Assembly: GCA_946122785.1 (NCBI GenBank)
Contig: CAMGYJ010000008.1
Location: forward strand, 22,469,475 to 22,533,474
Direction of reading: 5' to 3'
Length of the DNA stretch: 64,000 nucleotides
Source of the DNA: Linum tenue
Taxonomy: Eukaryota > Streptophyta > Magnoliopsida > Malpighiales > Linaceae
The notes beneath the pieces were generated by a model. The model ran no database searches, was not told the DNA's origin, and saw only the letters and a list, made by a program, of their open reading frames with translations. The position numbers were made by a program, and so were the translations under genes. This document shows, piece after piece, positions 23,286 to 34,411 of this stretch (position 1 is its first letter; each line of letters begins with the position of its first letter).

Positions 23286-24498
23286 TGTTGGCATCAACTT
23301 GACAATGGCAGAACTTCTTGATGGCCAAGACAAGAATCAAATCAAGGTGAAAAATCAGTGGCTGCCCAAAATCAGTTAAGGCAAGTTTTCGGGTCAAAAG
23401 AAGAAAGAATAAGAACTTGCCATGCTTGAAGATTTCAAGGGAATTCAAATTCTCAATAGCTACATTGCAGCCTATAAAAGGCGATTTGAAGGAAGAACAA
23501 AATCAACCTTTCAAGAGATCAAAAACTAGCTAAGCCAAAAGGGGATTTTGTGAGAATAGCTAGAGTGATAGGAAAGGGGTTTCTCAAAGGGTTCGGGGAG
23601 AATTGCTTTGAGGGTTAGTGTTGGGGAAACACTGGTTTCGAGTTGCTGGGGAAGCAATTCGGGTTTGAGAAAAGAGAGTTAGATCAATCGGGTAGAGATT
23701 GATCAAAGGGCTCTTGGGTAGATTGCTTGTAACGAAGAACGTCAACGCTATATCATAGTGAATCGTCAGAGATCACACAACCGTGATTCTCTGACCGTGG
23801 AGTAGTCAGTATTGGGATTCTCATTCTCCCAATACTGGAAACCACGTAAAAATCGTGTGTTGGGTTTATTTTCTGCTTTTCTGTTTTTGCCTGTGTGTGC
23901 CTCTGCTTGCTTCTGTTTCAGGTCTTACTGTGCTGGGGAACTTGATACAAGAATAGCCAGTGAAGGCGACTTGGCAGAACAGGGTTGAGGAACTCGTGAA
24001 GTTGTGATTAACTTGACTGGGTTCATTTTGTCTGGGTTCAAGTTGCTGTGTTCTTAAGTTTTTATTTCTCTGTTCTTCATTCGAACAGAAACAGATTTTG
24101 TGTTTGATCTAAGTGACAAGCGGGAAGGGGGACTTGACTTGAGTTGAAACTCAGTCGTTTTGCTTTCCTCAATTAGAAGTTGGGTCGGGACGAGAAGAGA
24201 GTGGGCTGGACGTCCGGGCTGGGTTAACTCGCCTGAGCATTCTCAGTGTTAGGGAATAGAAGCCCAGTAGCGTGAAACTAGGTTAAGATAAGTGGGCCTT
24301 ACGTTTTTATAGGCTTTGTTGGGATTAAATTTTAATCAGTCTATCCTAGTGTGTCATTATACGTCTAGGCCTAAGGTAGAAGGGTCTTAGATAGTTAGAA
24401 TTAAAATTCACCTTTGGATTGATTTGTGCTAATCATTTATATTGAGTTTGATTTGTAGTAAAGACAGGTATAAAGTCTCGCGCTCGACGCAACCAACA
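23286..24498 (+). repeat. 3' LTR, 1213 bp
   Basis: Same length as the 5' LTR with about 7 differences counted by eye. Examples are GGCAAGAATC versus GACAAGAATC near the start, TTGTTG versus TTGCTG, and CCTTGAGA versus CCTTTGGA near the end. Confidence 0.95.
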
Positions 24499-24614
24499 CT
24501 TGTGTGATGTGACTCTAAGAAAAATAAATTTCTTGCTTGTGCTAATTACAAAAGAATCACTTGTGTGATGTGACTCTAAGGAATAGTAAATTTCTTGATT
24601 GTTCTTTTATAGAG

Positions 24615-24658
<44 letters not shown>

Positions 24659-24860
24659 TGTTTAGAACCTCAATGGCATTTAAACTCCTTCAAGTTTTTG
24701 CTAATTACAAAAGAATCGCTTGTGTTGTGTGATGTGACTCTAAGGAACAGTAAATTTCTTGCTTGTTTTTTCTAGAGATAATAATAATAATAACATGATC
24801 TTAAAAAAAATAATGGTGATACTGTAATTCCCTTTTCTTTAAAAAATAATAATAATAATA
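24499..24860. repeat. Minisatellite-like repeat with ATA microsatellites, right part
   Basis: Continues the tract at 13270-13605. The same CTTGTGTGATGTGACTCTAAG and TAAATTTCTTG blocks appear. (ATA)n runs lie at about 24615-24657 (the longest), 24777-24793 and 24843-24864. The first bases, 24499-24506, hold the right target duplications of both insertions. Confidence 0.75.
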
Positions 24861-24864
24861 ATAA

Positions 24865-25066
24865 TGTAGGTTGTAGTAAGATTGCCTTGAGATTTATTTG
24901 TTGTTAAATGATTTATCCGATTCCGATCCTTGCTTGTTGTATCTTGTTAAAATAGATTTAAACCGGTTGACCTCCAATCTAAGTATCTAACCATTGACCA
25001 CTTGTCAAATCGGCTTTATGGATTAAATCGGGTTGACAATTTGGATCTATGAGTTTGTGCAAACTT
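24865..25066. other. Short spacer, nothing recognised
   Basis: AT-rich and non-coding. 25067-25075 is the left target duplication of the next element. Confidence 0.5.
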
Positions 25067-25075
25067 CAAAGACGA

Positions 25076-26692
25076 GGGTAGTTATCATAAATGGTCACAA
25101 ACCTATTCACTTTGTACAAAACGGTCACAATTCTTTAATTTTGCACGTTTCGGTAATAAAGGTTTGAGCGAATAACAAAATAGTAAATCCGTCCAATTTC
25201 GTTCCAAATTTCGTCCTAGATTGCCCCGTCAGCATGACACGTCAGTGCAAATATTTATTAAAAAATGATTAATCAACCCACTTAACCCGGCAATCTAACC
25301 GGCCGGAACAAACCCTTTACCCATCTGGTCCCGAATTGGACTATTACCCCCAAAAGGCATAATGAAATCACGAGGAGAGGATGAGAATGGCGATTCTCCT
25401 GCCGTCGGCGATCAGACCTCCTCCAACCGATTCGTCTACCATCCTCCTCGCCGACGCTCCTCCAACCGATTCGTTCGCCGGCTGAACTACGGGAGATATG
25501 GTGTTTTATGTTCAACTGCGGGTCATTCGTCCACGGAAGATCACGATTCATCTTCTCTGCGATTCTCCGCAACACCGCCGACCGGCAATTCTTAGCTCTC
25601 TCCCTCCGCTCTCTCCTCCTAGGAATGCGTGTCATGCTCCAATGGGAGAAGTCGAAGTCGGAGTTTCAGGCTCAGCTACACAAAGTGATGGCGGCAGAAT
25701 CAAGTCTACGGCAACTTAGACTCACCTGTCGGACAACACCGCAACCATAGACGGTTCCCTCTACCGCGCTTCGTCGATTTCTTCCACCACCGCCGCCGTA
25801 GAAGCATGCGCCAGGGCCCTGCGGTTAGCGGATGAAAAGGTTGCGGAGGAGACCAAGGAACTCGAGTGGAGGAAGGAGAAACTCGAGAAGTAGGTCGAGG
25901 CGTTCGAGTTTCAGACAAAGAAGCAGATTGCGGAGCAGAAGAAGTTGGCCGAGTCGGTGGAAGAGGAGAAGGCCGCGGTGAAGGCGTCGGTGGATTCGAA
26001 ATTGAGGGAGCTAGGGGAAAGAGAAGAGCACTTCGAGTCGCTGGGGAGTTACATTGAGGAAAGAGCGATTGGAGTTCGGAAGGTTGAAGAAGAATTGGCA
26101 GCGAAGAGGAAAGAACTCGAGGTTCAAGAGAAGGAGATTGAACGGAAGAGGGAAGAGCTCGAGGAATGCTTGTTCCGGTTCTAGAATCGGGTGAAGGGAT
26201 TAGAGGTGCGCCGAATAGTCCCAGGTGGGGGCGATTCATCTTCCGTCGCCAAATAGTCCCGCAGTTGAACATAAAACACCATATCTCCCGCAGTTCAGCC
26301 GGCGAACGAATCAGTTGGAGGAGTGTCGGCGAGGAGGAGGATGGCGGACCAATCGGTTGGAGGAGGTTTGGTCGCCGACGGCAGGAGAATCGCCAGTCTC
26401 CTCCTCTCCTCGTGATTTCGTTCTGGACTTTGGGGGTAATAGTCCAATTGGGGACCGGATGGGTAAAGGGTTTGTTCCGACCGGTTGGATTGTCGGGTTA
26501 AGTGGGTTGATTAATCATTTTTTAATTAATATTTGCACTGACGGGGCAATGATGGAATTTGGAACGGAATTGGACGGATTTTACTATCTTGTTATTCACT
26601 CAAACCTTTATTACTAAAACGTGCAAAATTAAAAAATTGTGACCATTTTGTACAAAGTGAATAGATTTGTGATAATTTATGATAATTACCCA
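25076..26692. mobile_element. MULE carrying a captured coiled-coil gene fragment (Pack-MULE-like), 1617 bp
   Basis: Very long inverted arms of about 450 bp (25076 to about 25530 and about 26230 to 26692) begin GGGTAGTTATCATAAATGG on the left and mirror it on the right. The 9-bp target duplication caaagacga is exact (25067-25075 and 26693-26701). The inner parts of the arms are themselves GC-rich and coding-like, so gene sequence seems to have been absorbed into the arms. The middle (about 25590-26190) encodes a charged coiled coil. The element's right end lies about 375 bp upstream of the start codon of the next gene, in or next to its promoter. Confidence 0.88.
25625..26184 (+). pseudogene. 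Captured coiled-coil gene fragment inside the MULE
   Basis: Plus-strand translation gives a Glu/Lys/Arg-rich helix, with blocks such as ADEKVAEETKELEWRKEKLE, then a stop, then KLRELGEREEHFESLGSYIE and further heptad-like sequence to a stop at 26184. Earlier parts are in a different frame. The style recalls the coiled coils of FRIGIDA-like or similar plant proteins, but coiled coils are too degenerate to name a parent. It is broken by at least one stop and a frame change. Confidence 0.5.
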
Positions 26693-27067
26693 CAAAGACG
26701 ACGTTTTTGTACTCCTTCGCACGAAGGCCGCAAAATCCCAATCGAGAGAAGTTGAGAAAGTTGCTGCTACTCCGGTCAGCTTTCCGCCGCCGCGCAAACG
26801 AAAAGATTTTCTGCCCTTTCTCTCGGTTTCGCCGGCGGCCTCAATTTACGTTCCAGCCAAGGTCTGGTTCCCTCTCATCCTCCTTCTATCCACACTTCGC
26901 GTTTGTTTCGTTTCTTCAATTGCAGTTTCGATTTCTCTTCTTGGCCACCTCTTGATTTTCCGCCACAACAGAACTCGTAACTAGAATGCAGAACTGGTTT
27001 TCACCGTGATGCGAATTCGCTTTCTAGATCATTGATTTTGATAAGTCTGATTACTTTTTTAGCAGGA

Positions 27068-28773
27068 ATGGTGCAGTTGCTTCTCTCGAAGCCGAACTCG
27101 AGTGGGGATTGTGACGGAGATAATGAATTGGGGGAGAGATGGGTCTCTGTCTTGAACCAGTTAGGTTCTGTCCTTTGGTCATTGATGACAGCTTCAGGTC
27201 GATCAGAAGCTCGTTTATGGCTATGCAACACCATTGGAGGCATTGAATCCATAACTCCCAGCCAGCAACGAGACATCTTCGTGAAGCTACTGAGAACCAA
27301 GCCTACACAGGTAGGGATAGCAACTCAGCTACTGCAGATGATATTCACAAAGAGGCCTCACAGAGCAGGTGGAATTGTATCGAAAAGGAGTCACGTGCTT
27401 GAGAGATTCTTCCAAGGCAAGTTCAATCACTTTCCTTTGAATTAGTTTGTACTTCCTCTCCGAATATGCTTGTTGCCTTAACAATTCTGTTTCTTTTGCA
27501 GGAAACTCTATGCGAATATCTGAGTGGTTTTCCAACTTTGCTAATGGAGCTGGATTAGAGCACAAAAAGGGCGCCAAGGCGTTGTTTCAGTTTGCATTTG
27601 TGAACCGCGACATCTGTTGGGAGGAGCTTGAGTGGAGAGGGAAGCATGGACAATCGCCTGCTGTAGTAGCAACGAAGCCACATTACCTTCTCGATCTAGA
27701 TGTACATCAAACAGTAGAGAATTTCATCAAACACGTCCCTGAATTCTGGTCATCCACTGAATTCCAAGAGTCACTCAAAGATGGTGAGATTATAGAAATT
27801 GATCGAAAGTACTTTCTTGACTTCTTTGTCAGATTGATGTTCAAGGATGATTCAAAAGATGTTTGGGATCTTGTAAATGAGTTTCTCATGGAGGAGCCGT
27901 TCTCTTCTCTGTGTCACCATCTCCTTATAGTTCTAGAAGAGAAGGAATTCTCTTCTTTCCTTGAGTTGCTTCCTAGGAATCTAAAACCCAGGTCAGAAGA
28001 AGGTGGGGTTCTTTCTTGGCTCGAGATAATCCTTTCTGAAAATGTTGGGTCTATTGATCGGGTTCTTTTGGTCAATGGGGTCATAAACCATGGACGCCAT
28101 CTCTTGAGGCTACTTCGTGAGGAGGATATTGAGGAGCAGAGATCAGAAATTGAGGATATTATTTCAAAGATGTGCAGAATCCTGAGCGATGCTAACACCT
28201 TGAGCCCTCTGCTGAGGGAGTGCTTAAAGGAGAAAAAAACAAGGGAAGAAGTGATTAAGCTATTGGGGATTCAGTCATGGGTTATTCAGTATTTATTGTC
28301 AGAGGAGTGCAGGAAACTTGAGGCATGGGAATCTTTGTTTTCAAATAATGGAATCGGTTTCAGGAGGACAAACAAATATGGTCTGATAAATGAAGACAGC
28401 GAACCTGAATTGGGCAGTGGAGAATCGACTAAGAGGAAGAAGCACAAGAAGAAGGAAAGGAGAAAGAAGAGGAGAAGAAACTTCGATGATGACAATGATG
28501 AGTTGTTGGAGTATAATAGTTTGAACGATTTTGGTGCCGGTGTGGAAGCTGCTGATGGGAGTAGTTGGTTGCTATCTACGGACAATTATTCAGCATCATT
28601 GACGAATGTGAGTCTATTTTTCTTCTGCTTAAAGAGTTCAAAAGACAATTCTTTCTTCAGAACTTTGCAGTGTATGATGCTCGTTAATTTTTTTGCAGGC
28701 TGATTTGCCAGAACATATTTCGAAGCTGTGTTTTTCCACATGGATGAAGCTTGCATCTTCTTATCTAGCATGA
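27068..28773 (+). CDS. Conserved plant protein of unknown function, 509 aa, three coding exons
   Basis: Coding exons are 27068-27416, 27502-28607 and 28699-28773, and all phases close (1530 bp including stop). The start at 27068 (MVQLLLSKPN) follows a likely 5' UTR intron ending TTAGCAG. The protein is helical with an N-terminal SEARLWLCNTIGGI block, a middle HKKGAKALFQFAFVNRDICW block, and near residue 435 a very basic stretch (KRKKHKKKERRKKRRRN) that should act as a nuclear localisation signal. It ends DLPEHISKLCFSTWMKLAS. I recognise it as a conserved uncharacterised plant protein but cannot assign a function. Intron 1 starts GC, not GT (AG|GCAAGT at 27417). A MULE lies just upstream. No lesion is visible, so the gene is probably functional. 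Confidence 0.82.
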
Positions 28774-29222
28774 TACAGGATTCATGTTCCTCCAACAGAT
28801 TCCCGATGGAATGGAAGGTAAGGCAGTTGTCATGTCATCTGAATCTACTTTTGGCTTTGGAAACGTTCGTCTTCTCAGTTTAAGGACAGCTTAGAACCAA
28901 ACGCTGAGATTATTGTATCTATTTCTTTCTTGTAAGGTGGGTTTCAATTATCGTATCTGACTTCTCAAACTAGCATGGGTTGCACTGCCACCAGAGCTAT
29001 CAAGCGAGGTTTGAATTTTAAACTTTCTTAATTGTGTTATACGATTCTCATCACCCGATTGTTTTCTGTCATCTCTAATAGCAAATAACCTGTGTAGGTC
29101 TCAAGTCTTGGTAGGAAAGAGAAGTTTTTTGCACATTGGAAGGCAGAGTTCGTTATTGGATATAAAAGAGATTGCTCTCCACTGATAAACAATCATTCCG
29201 CTAATTATGCTGAAGTACATAA
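28774..29222 (+). other. 3' flank of the 509-aa gene
   Basis: Probably 3' UTR followed by spacer. A few splice-like signals occur (for example a possible acceptor near 29097), but no exon chain could be assembled. Confidence 0.4.
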
Positions 29223-29438
29223 ATACAACAGGTTACAACTTCCAATATCCCCCATGTCCACATTGAACAATGCTTTAACTGGGGAGATCTGGAACCGGAG
29301 GCTCCTTCAATGGCAGTAAATGAAGCAGAGCATACAGCACCACGTGCCCTTGGAGATCTCACTGAGCAGCAGCTTCAGGCATCCATGTTGCACTGTAGAT
29401 GCCTAGATGAAGTAGAGAAATCAAAAGCAGCATATTAG
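29223..29438 (+). other. Coding-like open segment, possible orphan exon
   Basis: An open frame of about 71 codons without an ATG start reads through blocks such as VHIEQCFNWGDLEPEAPS and ALGDLTEQQLQASMLHC before TAG at 29436. The acidic, well-mixed composition looks coding, unlike its surroundings. I do not recognise it. It may be an exon of an unrecognised or dead gene, or a leftover downstream exon of the 509-aa gene's neighbour. Confidence 0.25.
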
Positions 29439-29689
29439 TTTTTTGGTTGAGTTAGTTGTAATATCTTCGAGAGCTGGAAACTTTTAGCAATGTGAGTATT
29501 TACAGGACAACTCGCTACTACTGCTGCTGCTGCTACTACGAATGTGGATAGCTCAACAAGGCTTATAAAAGCCATAATATACAGTAGAGTTTCTGCCATG
29601 TAATTTATTGTTTACAGGACAACGGACGAGGTAGATAGGTCAATAGACTGATGAAACTATCACAGGATACCAGTGGTGTGCCAGTAGGC

Positions 29690-31842
29690 TCAAGAGGGAG
29701 ACGATATTATGCTGTTGAATTTAAAACAACTGTATGGGAAAAAATACATGGAAATGCAAGCTGGAAAAGGTAACTTCACGCAAATATACGATTTATCCAT
29801 AAGATCGCAATTCGAGTTGCAAGACAGCATAAGAACTTACCAGATGAGGCAAATGCTGGCAGGCTAACATATTCTGGACAAGAACTCGAAGATGAATACT
29901 TGCTGTCTTGCAATGTTGATGATGTCACACACTCTCCCGGCTGTAAACAAGTTAAAGAATAAGAAACTAGATCAATGTTTAAACAACCACGGCAAAGATG
30001 GTTTAAGTAGTATATCGACGATGAACAACTAGCTCCAGTGCTCCAACAAAAAACACAAATCTTTAGGTGTTAAGACCTGAAAACTCTTATAAAAGCACAA
30101 ACGAATTTCCTCCAGGGCGCCGTTTGAGCAAACAAGGGCCGGAGTTTCGTGGTAAGCATTCTGAATAGCAGAAATAATGCCTTTGACAGGGTACGCTTAA
30201 GGAACATATCCAGCTTCAAATAGTACTTGCTGCCAACATACAAGATTGTGCATATTGTTGGAGACTGCTTCAATACGAACATAATCAGCTTTCGTACCGT
30301 AACATTATATTTGAAGTAGACATTAAGACCAGTGAGAAAATAATTATATTCATCTCCGGTAACAGGTGAAGCACAAGTACCATGCCTCTCTGCAAGTAAG
30401 TACGATAGAATCAGCCACAGATTGCTACACACAGTATATGTGCAAATCTATCTTCAACCTAACACCAACTTTAGAGACCTAAAAAAGGAAATTTATAGGG
30501 CTTTCATTTGGACTAATCTCCAGTAACAATCATTTTCATCCATCAAAACTAACAAACTTAAGCAGCCATTTTCCGTAGGTTCAATAGAATCAAAATCTAA
30601 ACTACATTTACCATCAGTACTCTAAGAGCAGTTGAGTATGATCAACAGAAATCTTCACAGTGACTCAGTGAGTACTTAAATAGGGCATAAAAGCTTACCC
30701 CACTGTCAGATGTGAAATCAGCCGATAACCCATCATCGACCCAAGGAAATGAAATTTAGTTAGTTCTGAATCAAATTATAGAGGGACAAGTGAGACAAGA
30801 TTGAACAACACACACACCTCATGTGCCCAGAAAGATCCTTTCACCCCATGGCAGGTTGATGATTTCCCACAGCTTAGAGTTGGCCAATACTTGTTCAAAG
30901 GATCAAGCAATTTCGAGATCTGAGAGTTAAAATATCACAACTTTGCTAAGTAAGATTGCATTGTAAATACTTCAAATAGCTTAAACCCTAAAAGTGGAGA
31001 AGAGGGGGAGGAACAGCATTACATCTGCTCGACATTAGAGCCGTATGCAAAATCTAACAAGATAATCACCCTAGTTCAGACAAAGCAATCATTACTTTCT
31101 CCTTCCCCAATTAGCTACTGCATCAACATCAACATCAACCCATAGGAAAGCCGAAAAAAGAAACCAATTTGACCAACAGATAATGCACAGCATAAGTTTA
31201 GATCAGTAGTACCTCCTTCTCATTAAAATTGGATCCACCGCAGCATGATGGATAGCTTCCGTCATTGTAATCAGGCCATAACCCATCTGTTTACAAGGAT
31301 GTTACAAACTCAATCAGCTCTAGCAAACCTAATTCTGCAACTCCTAGTAACAACATAATCCAAATTGGTTTCCAACCAAATGCCAAGTGCTTATGTAATT
31401 CTGTTCACTTACGGATTGTAAATTCAGTAGGGTGAGTTCTCCCTGCATAATAGACAAGCTAGTTAACCACGTTTTTCTCCGGCAGATCTTCTCGGCATTG
31501 ATTCATTTGAATTCGATCAAACCCCCCAATTCAAATTGAGCATGAAATTAGAAACGGGGTAGAAGATGGTGCTACCCTCGGCAGCAGGCGTTTTGGTTGC
31601 AGCATTTTCTGGTGAAGCGGCAGTAAGTGGCGGACCATTGCAGAGCTAGCATGAAGTAATCGAACTCTCGCTGCTTAGAATTTCCGACAACCTTGCTCCA
31701 GCTCCACAACCTCCGCTTCCGCCTCCGCCAGATGAGCCGCCGCCGTGGCAACTGCGGAGAAGGAGGTAGCCATGAGCAAGGAAAGCGCGAAGTGAAGATA
31801 CAGCAGAGCGGTTATGGCGGGGATTCATGAAGAAGAAGCCAT
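29690..31842 (-). pseudogene. RNS2-type ribonuclease T2 pseudogene, eight exon remnants
   Basis: Minus-strand exons: 31576-31842, 31413-31442, 31213-31286, 30818-30919, 30298-30389, 30077-30229, 29841-29940 and 29690-29760. The pieces follow the secreted/vacuolar S-like RNase RNS2: a hydrophobic leader, [12 protein letters not shown] and [10 protein letters not shown], active-site block [17 protein letters not shown], block II split as GSFWAHE and RHGTC, then [34 protein letters not shown] and EEIRLCFYK. RNase T2 enzymes cut RNA through two catalytic histidines, and both motifs are still readable. Lesions: TGA six codons after the first ATG (31825-31827), a frameshift near 31680-31710, a one-base excess at the exon 1/2 junction, about four bases missing at the exon 4/5 junction, and TAA in exon 6 (near 30197) where a few codons are deleted. 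It cannot encode the full enzyme. Confidence 0.85.
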
Positions 31843-31849
31843 TATTGCC

Positions 31850-33035
31850 GGGAAGATCTGTGTTTCAAAATAAAAGGCTAACTTGTTCGTTGGGAAGGAA
31901 TCAAGGGCGGAGATCAACGGTTATTTACGAGGGTGAAAAGATTCAAATTTTCCGAATATCCTGTAGGAGTAGGAGGGATCTTGATGAACTATTGCATTTG
32001 CATCAAGGAGTTCATTGCGAAAAAGATTAGCACCACTAATTACCTTATGAAATTGATATTGTGGATTGAATCGTTTGTACTATTTATCCATGTAAATTTA
32101 TTTTCTTTTATAGTGTGAAAATTTTAATGCGGGAAAGAAAATGAATACCTTGGCTAATCATGTTATTATGAACGAATTAAAACGCATGGAGAGAAAATTA
32201 TAACGGAGCGATTTAAAGTATTTGAATCTTGTGGATGTTGTGATATGCACACATCCATCTTAAATAATTTATGTTGATAAATTATATTCAAATTATGTAT
32301 TACAGGTTGTCTAAAAAAAAACTTTCTAATAAACAATAATACTCGTAGTAAGTTTAGTATTCGAAATAAGACTTAAGAGTATAAGTTACCAAAACACTCA
32401 ATAAATGAAATGTGATACTATAAGTGGTGTCTTACTTATCGATATGCAAGGTTTGATGATTTGGTATAAGTTATCAAGACATCAAACATAAGAAAATAAG
32501 ATGTTATAATTGGTGTCCTACTTATCGATATGTAAGATTTTTACTTCTTATTTGTGTCTTTGATTTGGATTGTTGACCTAAAAGTCTATGCCCATGAATG
32601 GATTGTCTTCTTAATTTCTTCATTTACTTTGTTGTTCGACAAATATTTTAGTATCTCATTGTGTTCTATATCTACCTCCAACTGATTTGTTATATTATTT
32701 TTTAATTTCATAAGTTATTAATTCAAGTGTTATAATTAATTAAAATTAACTCTCTTATCAATTGATAGTTAATACATTATATTTTTGGCGGAAAAATATT
32801 TACATGTTAAAAGATTTTTTCTGGAAAATCCATGTTAATTGATTTAATTTCTTGTGAAATCTATACAAAAAAAAATCTTTTGTACCATATATCCTTACGA
32901 ATTTTGTTGGTGTTGTGAGGTAAAAAAATATAACAATTTGAAAAGGAACTTTTTAAATTGGTAGAACAATCTATAATCTAACCTAATAAATAAAGCAAAG
33001 GAAAGAAGGAAATACAATACAATTGGCATATATTT
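31850..33035. other. AT-rich intergenic region
   Basis: Nothing supported. The short frames at 31827-32118 overlap the 5' end of the pseudogene. A locally duplicated phrase, CTTACTTATCGATATG with surrounding GGTGTC, occurs near 32430 and 32515, hinting at a small tandem duplication. Confidence 0.5.
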
Positions 33036-33097
33036 TTTGTTTTTATTTCGCGACAAGCTCCAAGCAATCCCCCGTTATTCTTCCCCTTATTTTGTCG

Positions 33098-33106
33098 AAA
33101 CCCTAG
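33098..33106 (+). promoter_or_regulatory. Telo-box (AAACCCTAG) in the 5' region of the MED19 gene
   Basis: AAACCCTAG lies at the likely transcription start region, followed by a CT-rich leader. Telo-boxes are common near start sites of plant housekeeping genes. The leader (about 33090 to 34380) contains a long 5' UTR intron that probably ends at CTTGCAG near 34379. Confidence 0.5.
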
Positions 33107-34411
33107 CTGCTGCGAGCGAACTCGAACTCTCGCACACCATTCCCAAATTCCTTCCCCACTACTATCTTCTCTCCACACTACTCTCCCTCCTCCCAATCTC
33201 GAGTTCCTTCCCGTCATTTTGATCTCCCGAATTGTTAAAATCCCTGCAATTCCATCTCTTTCTTGCTCCCTTCCCGCCCAATTCTCCGGTGTCTTTCTCC
33301 CCCTCTCAATTCGTCGTTTACCCGATTTCCCCCCGGTCAATTCGTATCTTTTTACCCCGTTGCTTATTGGGATTCCTGGAATTGGGCTGCTGCTGCTGTC
33401 GACTTATCATTTGTATCGAATCAATGGTTTTGTAATCTCCGGGTTGCGGAAGATCACTGTAGGAAGGAAGCGCACCGTCTCCCGGCGTATTGGGGTTTCT
33501 TATAGTCGAGGTTCTTACTTACCAAGGTGCAGGAGACTAGTCCCCGACGAACCCAAGCTGTGATTTTTGTTACTTCCCCGGTTGAAGAATTTTTCTGGGA
33601 TTCATGTCAATGGTGTGTGTTTGAGCCTCTCGTCGACTTTGTTTGAGTTTCCCGTCAATGCCGCGTCCTTTGGTTCTTCTTTCAATCTCTTTAGTCTCTT
33701 TCGTTTTGTGGGTATTGCTTCCTTTTGTGTGTTTTCAGATGAAGCTCAGTCTAGTTTGTTGAGTTTCACCGTAGAATTTAAGATTTGAATTAGATTGGAT
33801 CACCAGCAGTAGGATAAAGGAACCGGCTTTCTTTTTTCTGTACGGATCAGCTTTTGACTTGTTACGTGTTAGTAGCTGAAAATCAAATTACTTTCCTAGA
33901 AAGTCGTTCTAGCTCTTTCGAAGTAAGTTATTAAAGCTAGATGATTCATTGGTGGGAAGAATTTACATTCAGAAAAGGTCTCCTGTTATTGATGATGCTT
34001 GGTGAAGTTTGTGTTGAGGCTGAACACATTCAATATAATATCAGGGCTTCAGGGCTTGTTCCACATGTTTTGGAAAAGAAGTAATGCTGGAGAAAGCTTT
34101 AGTGAAATGTGTAACTTTTATGATTGACTGCATTGGTTATCGTCATTGGACTAGCTTAGTGTACTTGATTGAAGGGTTTACTTGAGGGAAGGGATATATC
34201 GTGACTTTGGAAGCCAGCTGCTAGTTTTGTTTTACCCTTATGCATACTGACTGTACTTCTGTGTCCTGGCATATTTTGAATGCATTCTTTATGCATGTCT
34301 GGTTATTAACATGCGCATAAATGTTGTTGGAAATTTGAGCTTTCAATGGATTATAACACCATGGCTATCATCTTGCAGATAGTGTATCACCAACTGAGGA
34401 AACACTGATAC

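Larger units (their letters stand above)
14449..24498 (+). mobile_element. Full-length Ty1-copia LTR retrotransposon, 10,050 bp, Sirevirus-like
   Basis: Two LTRs of 1213 bp each (14449-15661 and 23286-24498) begin TG and end CA and are flanked by an exact 5-bp target duplication, cttgt (14444-14448 and 24499-24503). Inside are, in order, a primer binding site, gag, pol in the copia order (protease, integrase, reverse transcriptase, RNase H), a long spacer, a third ORF and a polypurine tract. By eye the LTRs differ at about 7 positions (roughly 0.6 percent), implying recent insertion, probably well under half a million years at commonly used plant rates. The large size, coiled-coil-bearing gag, extra 3' ORF and duplicated GGGGGAGAATGT motif before the 3' LTR suggest the Sirevirus lineage. 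That lineage call is inference. Confidence 0.95.
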
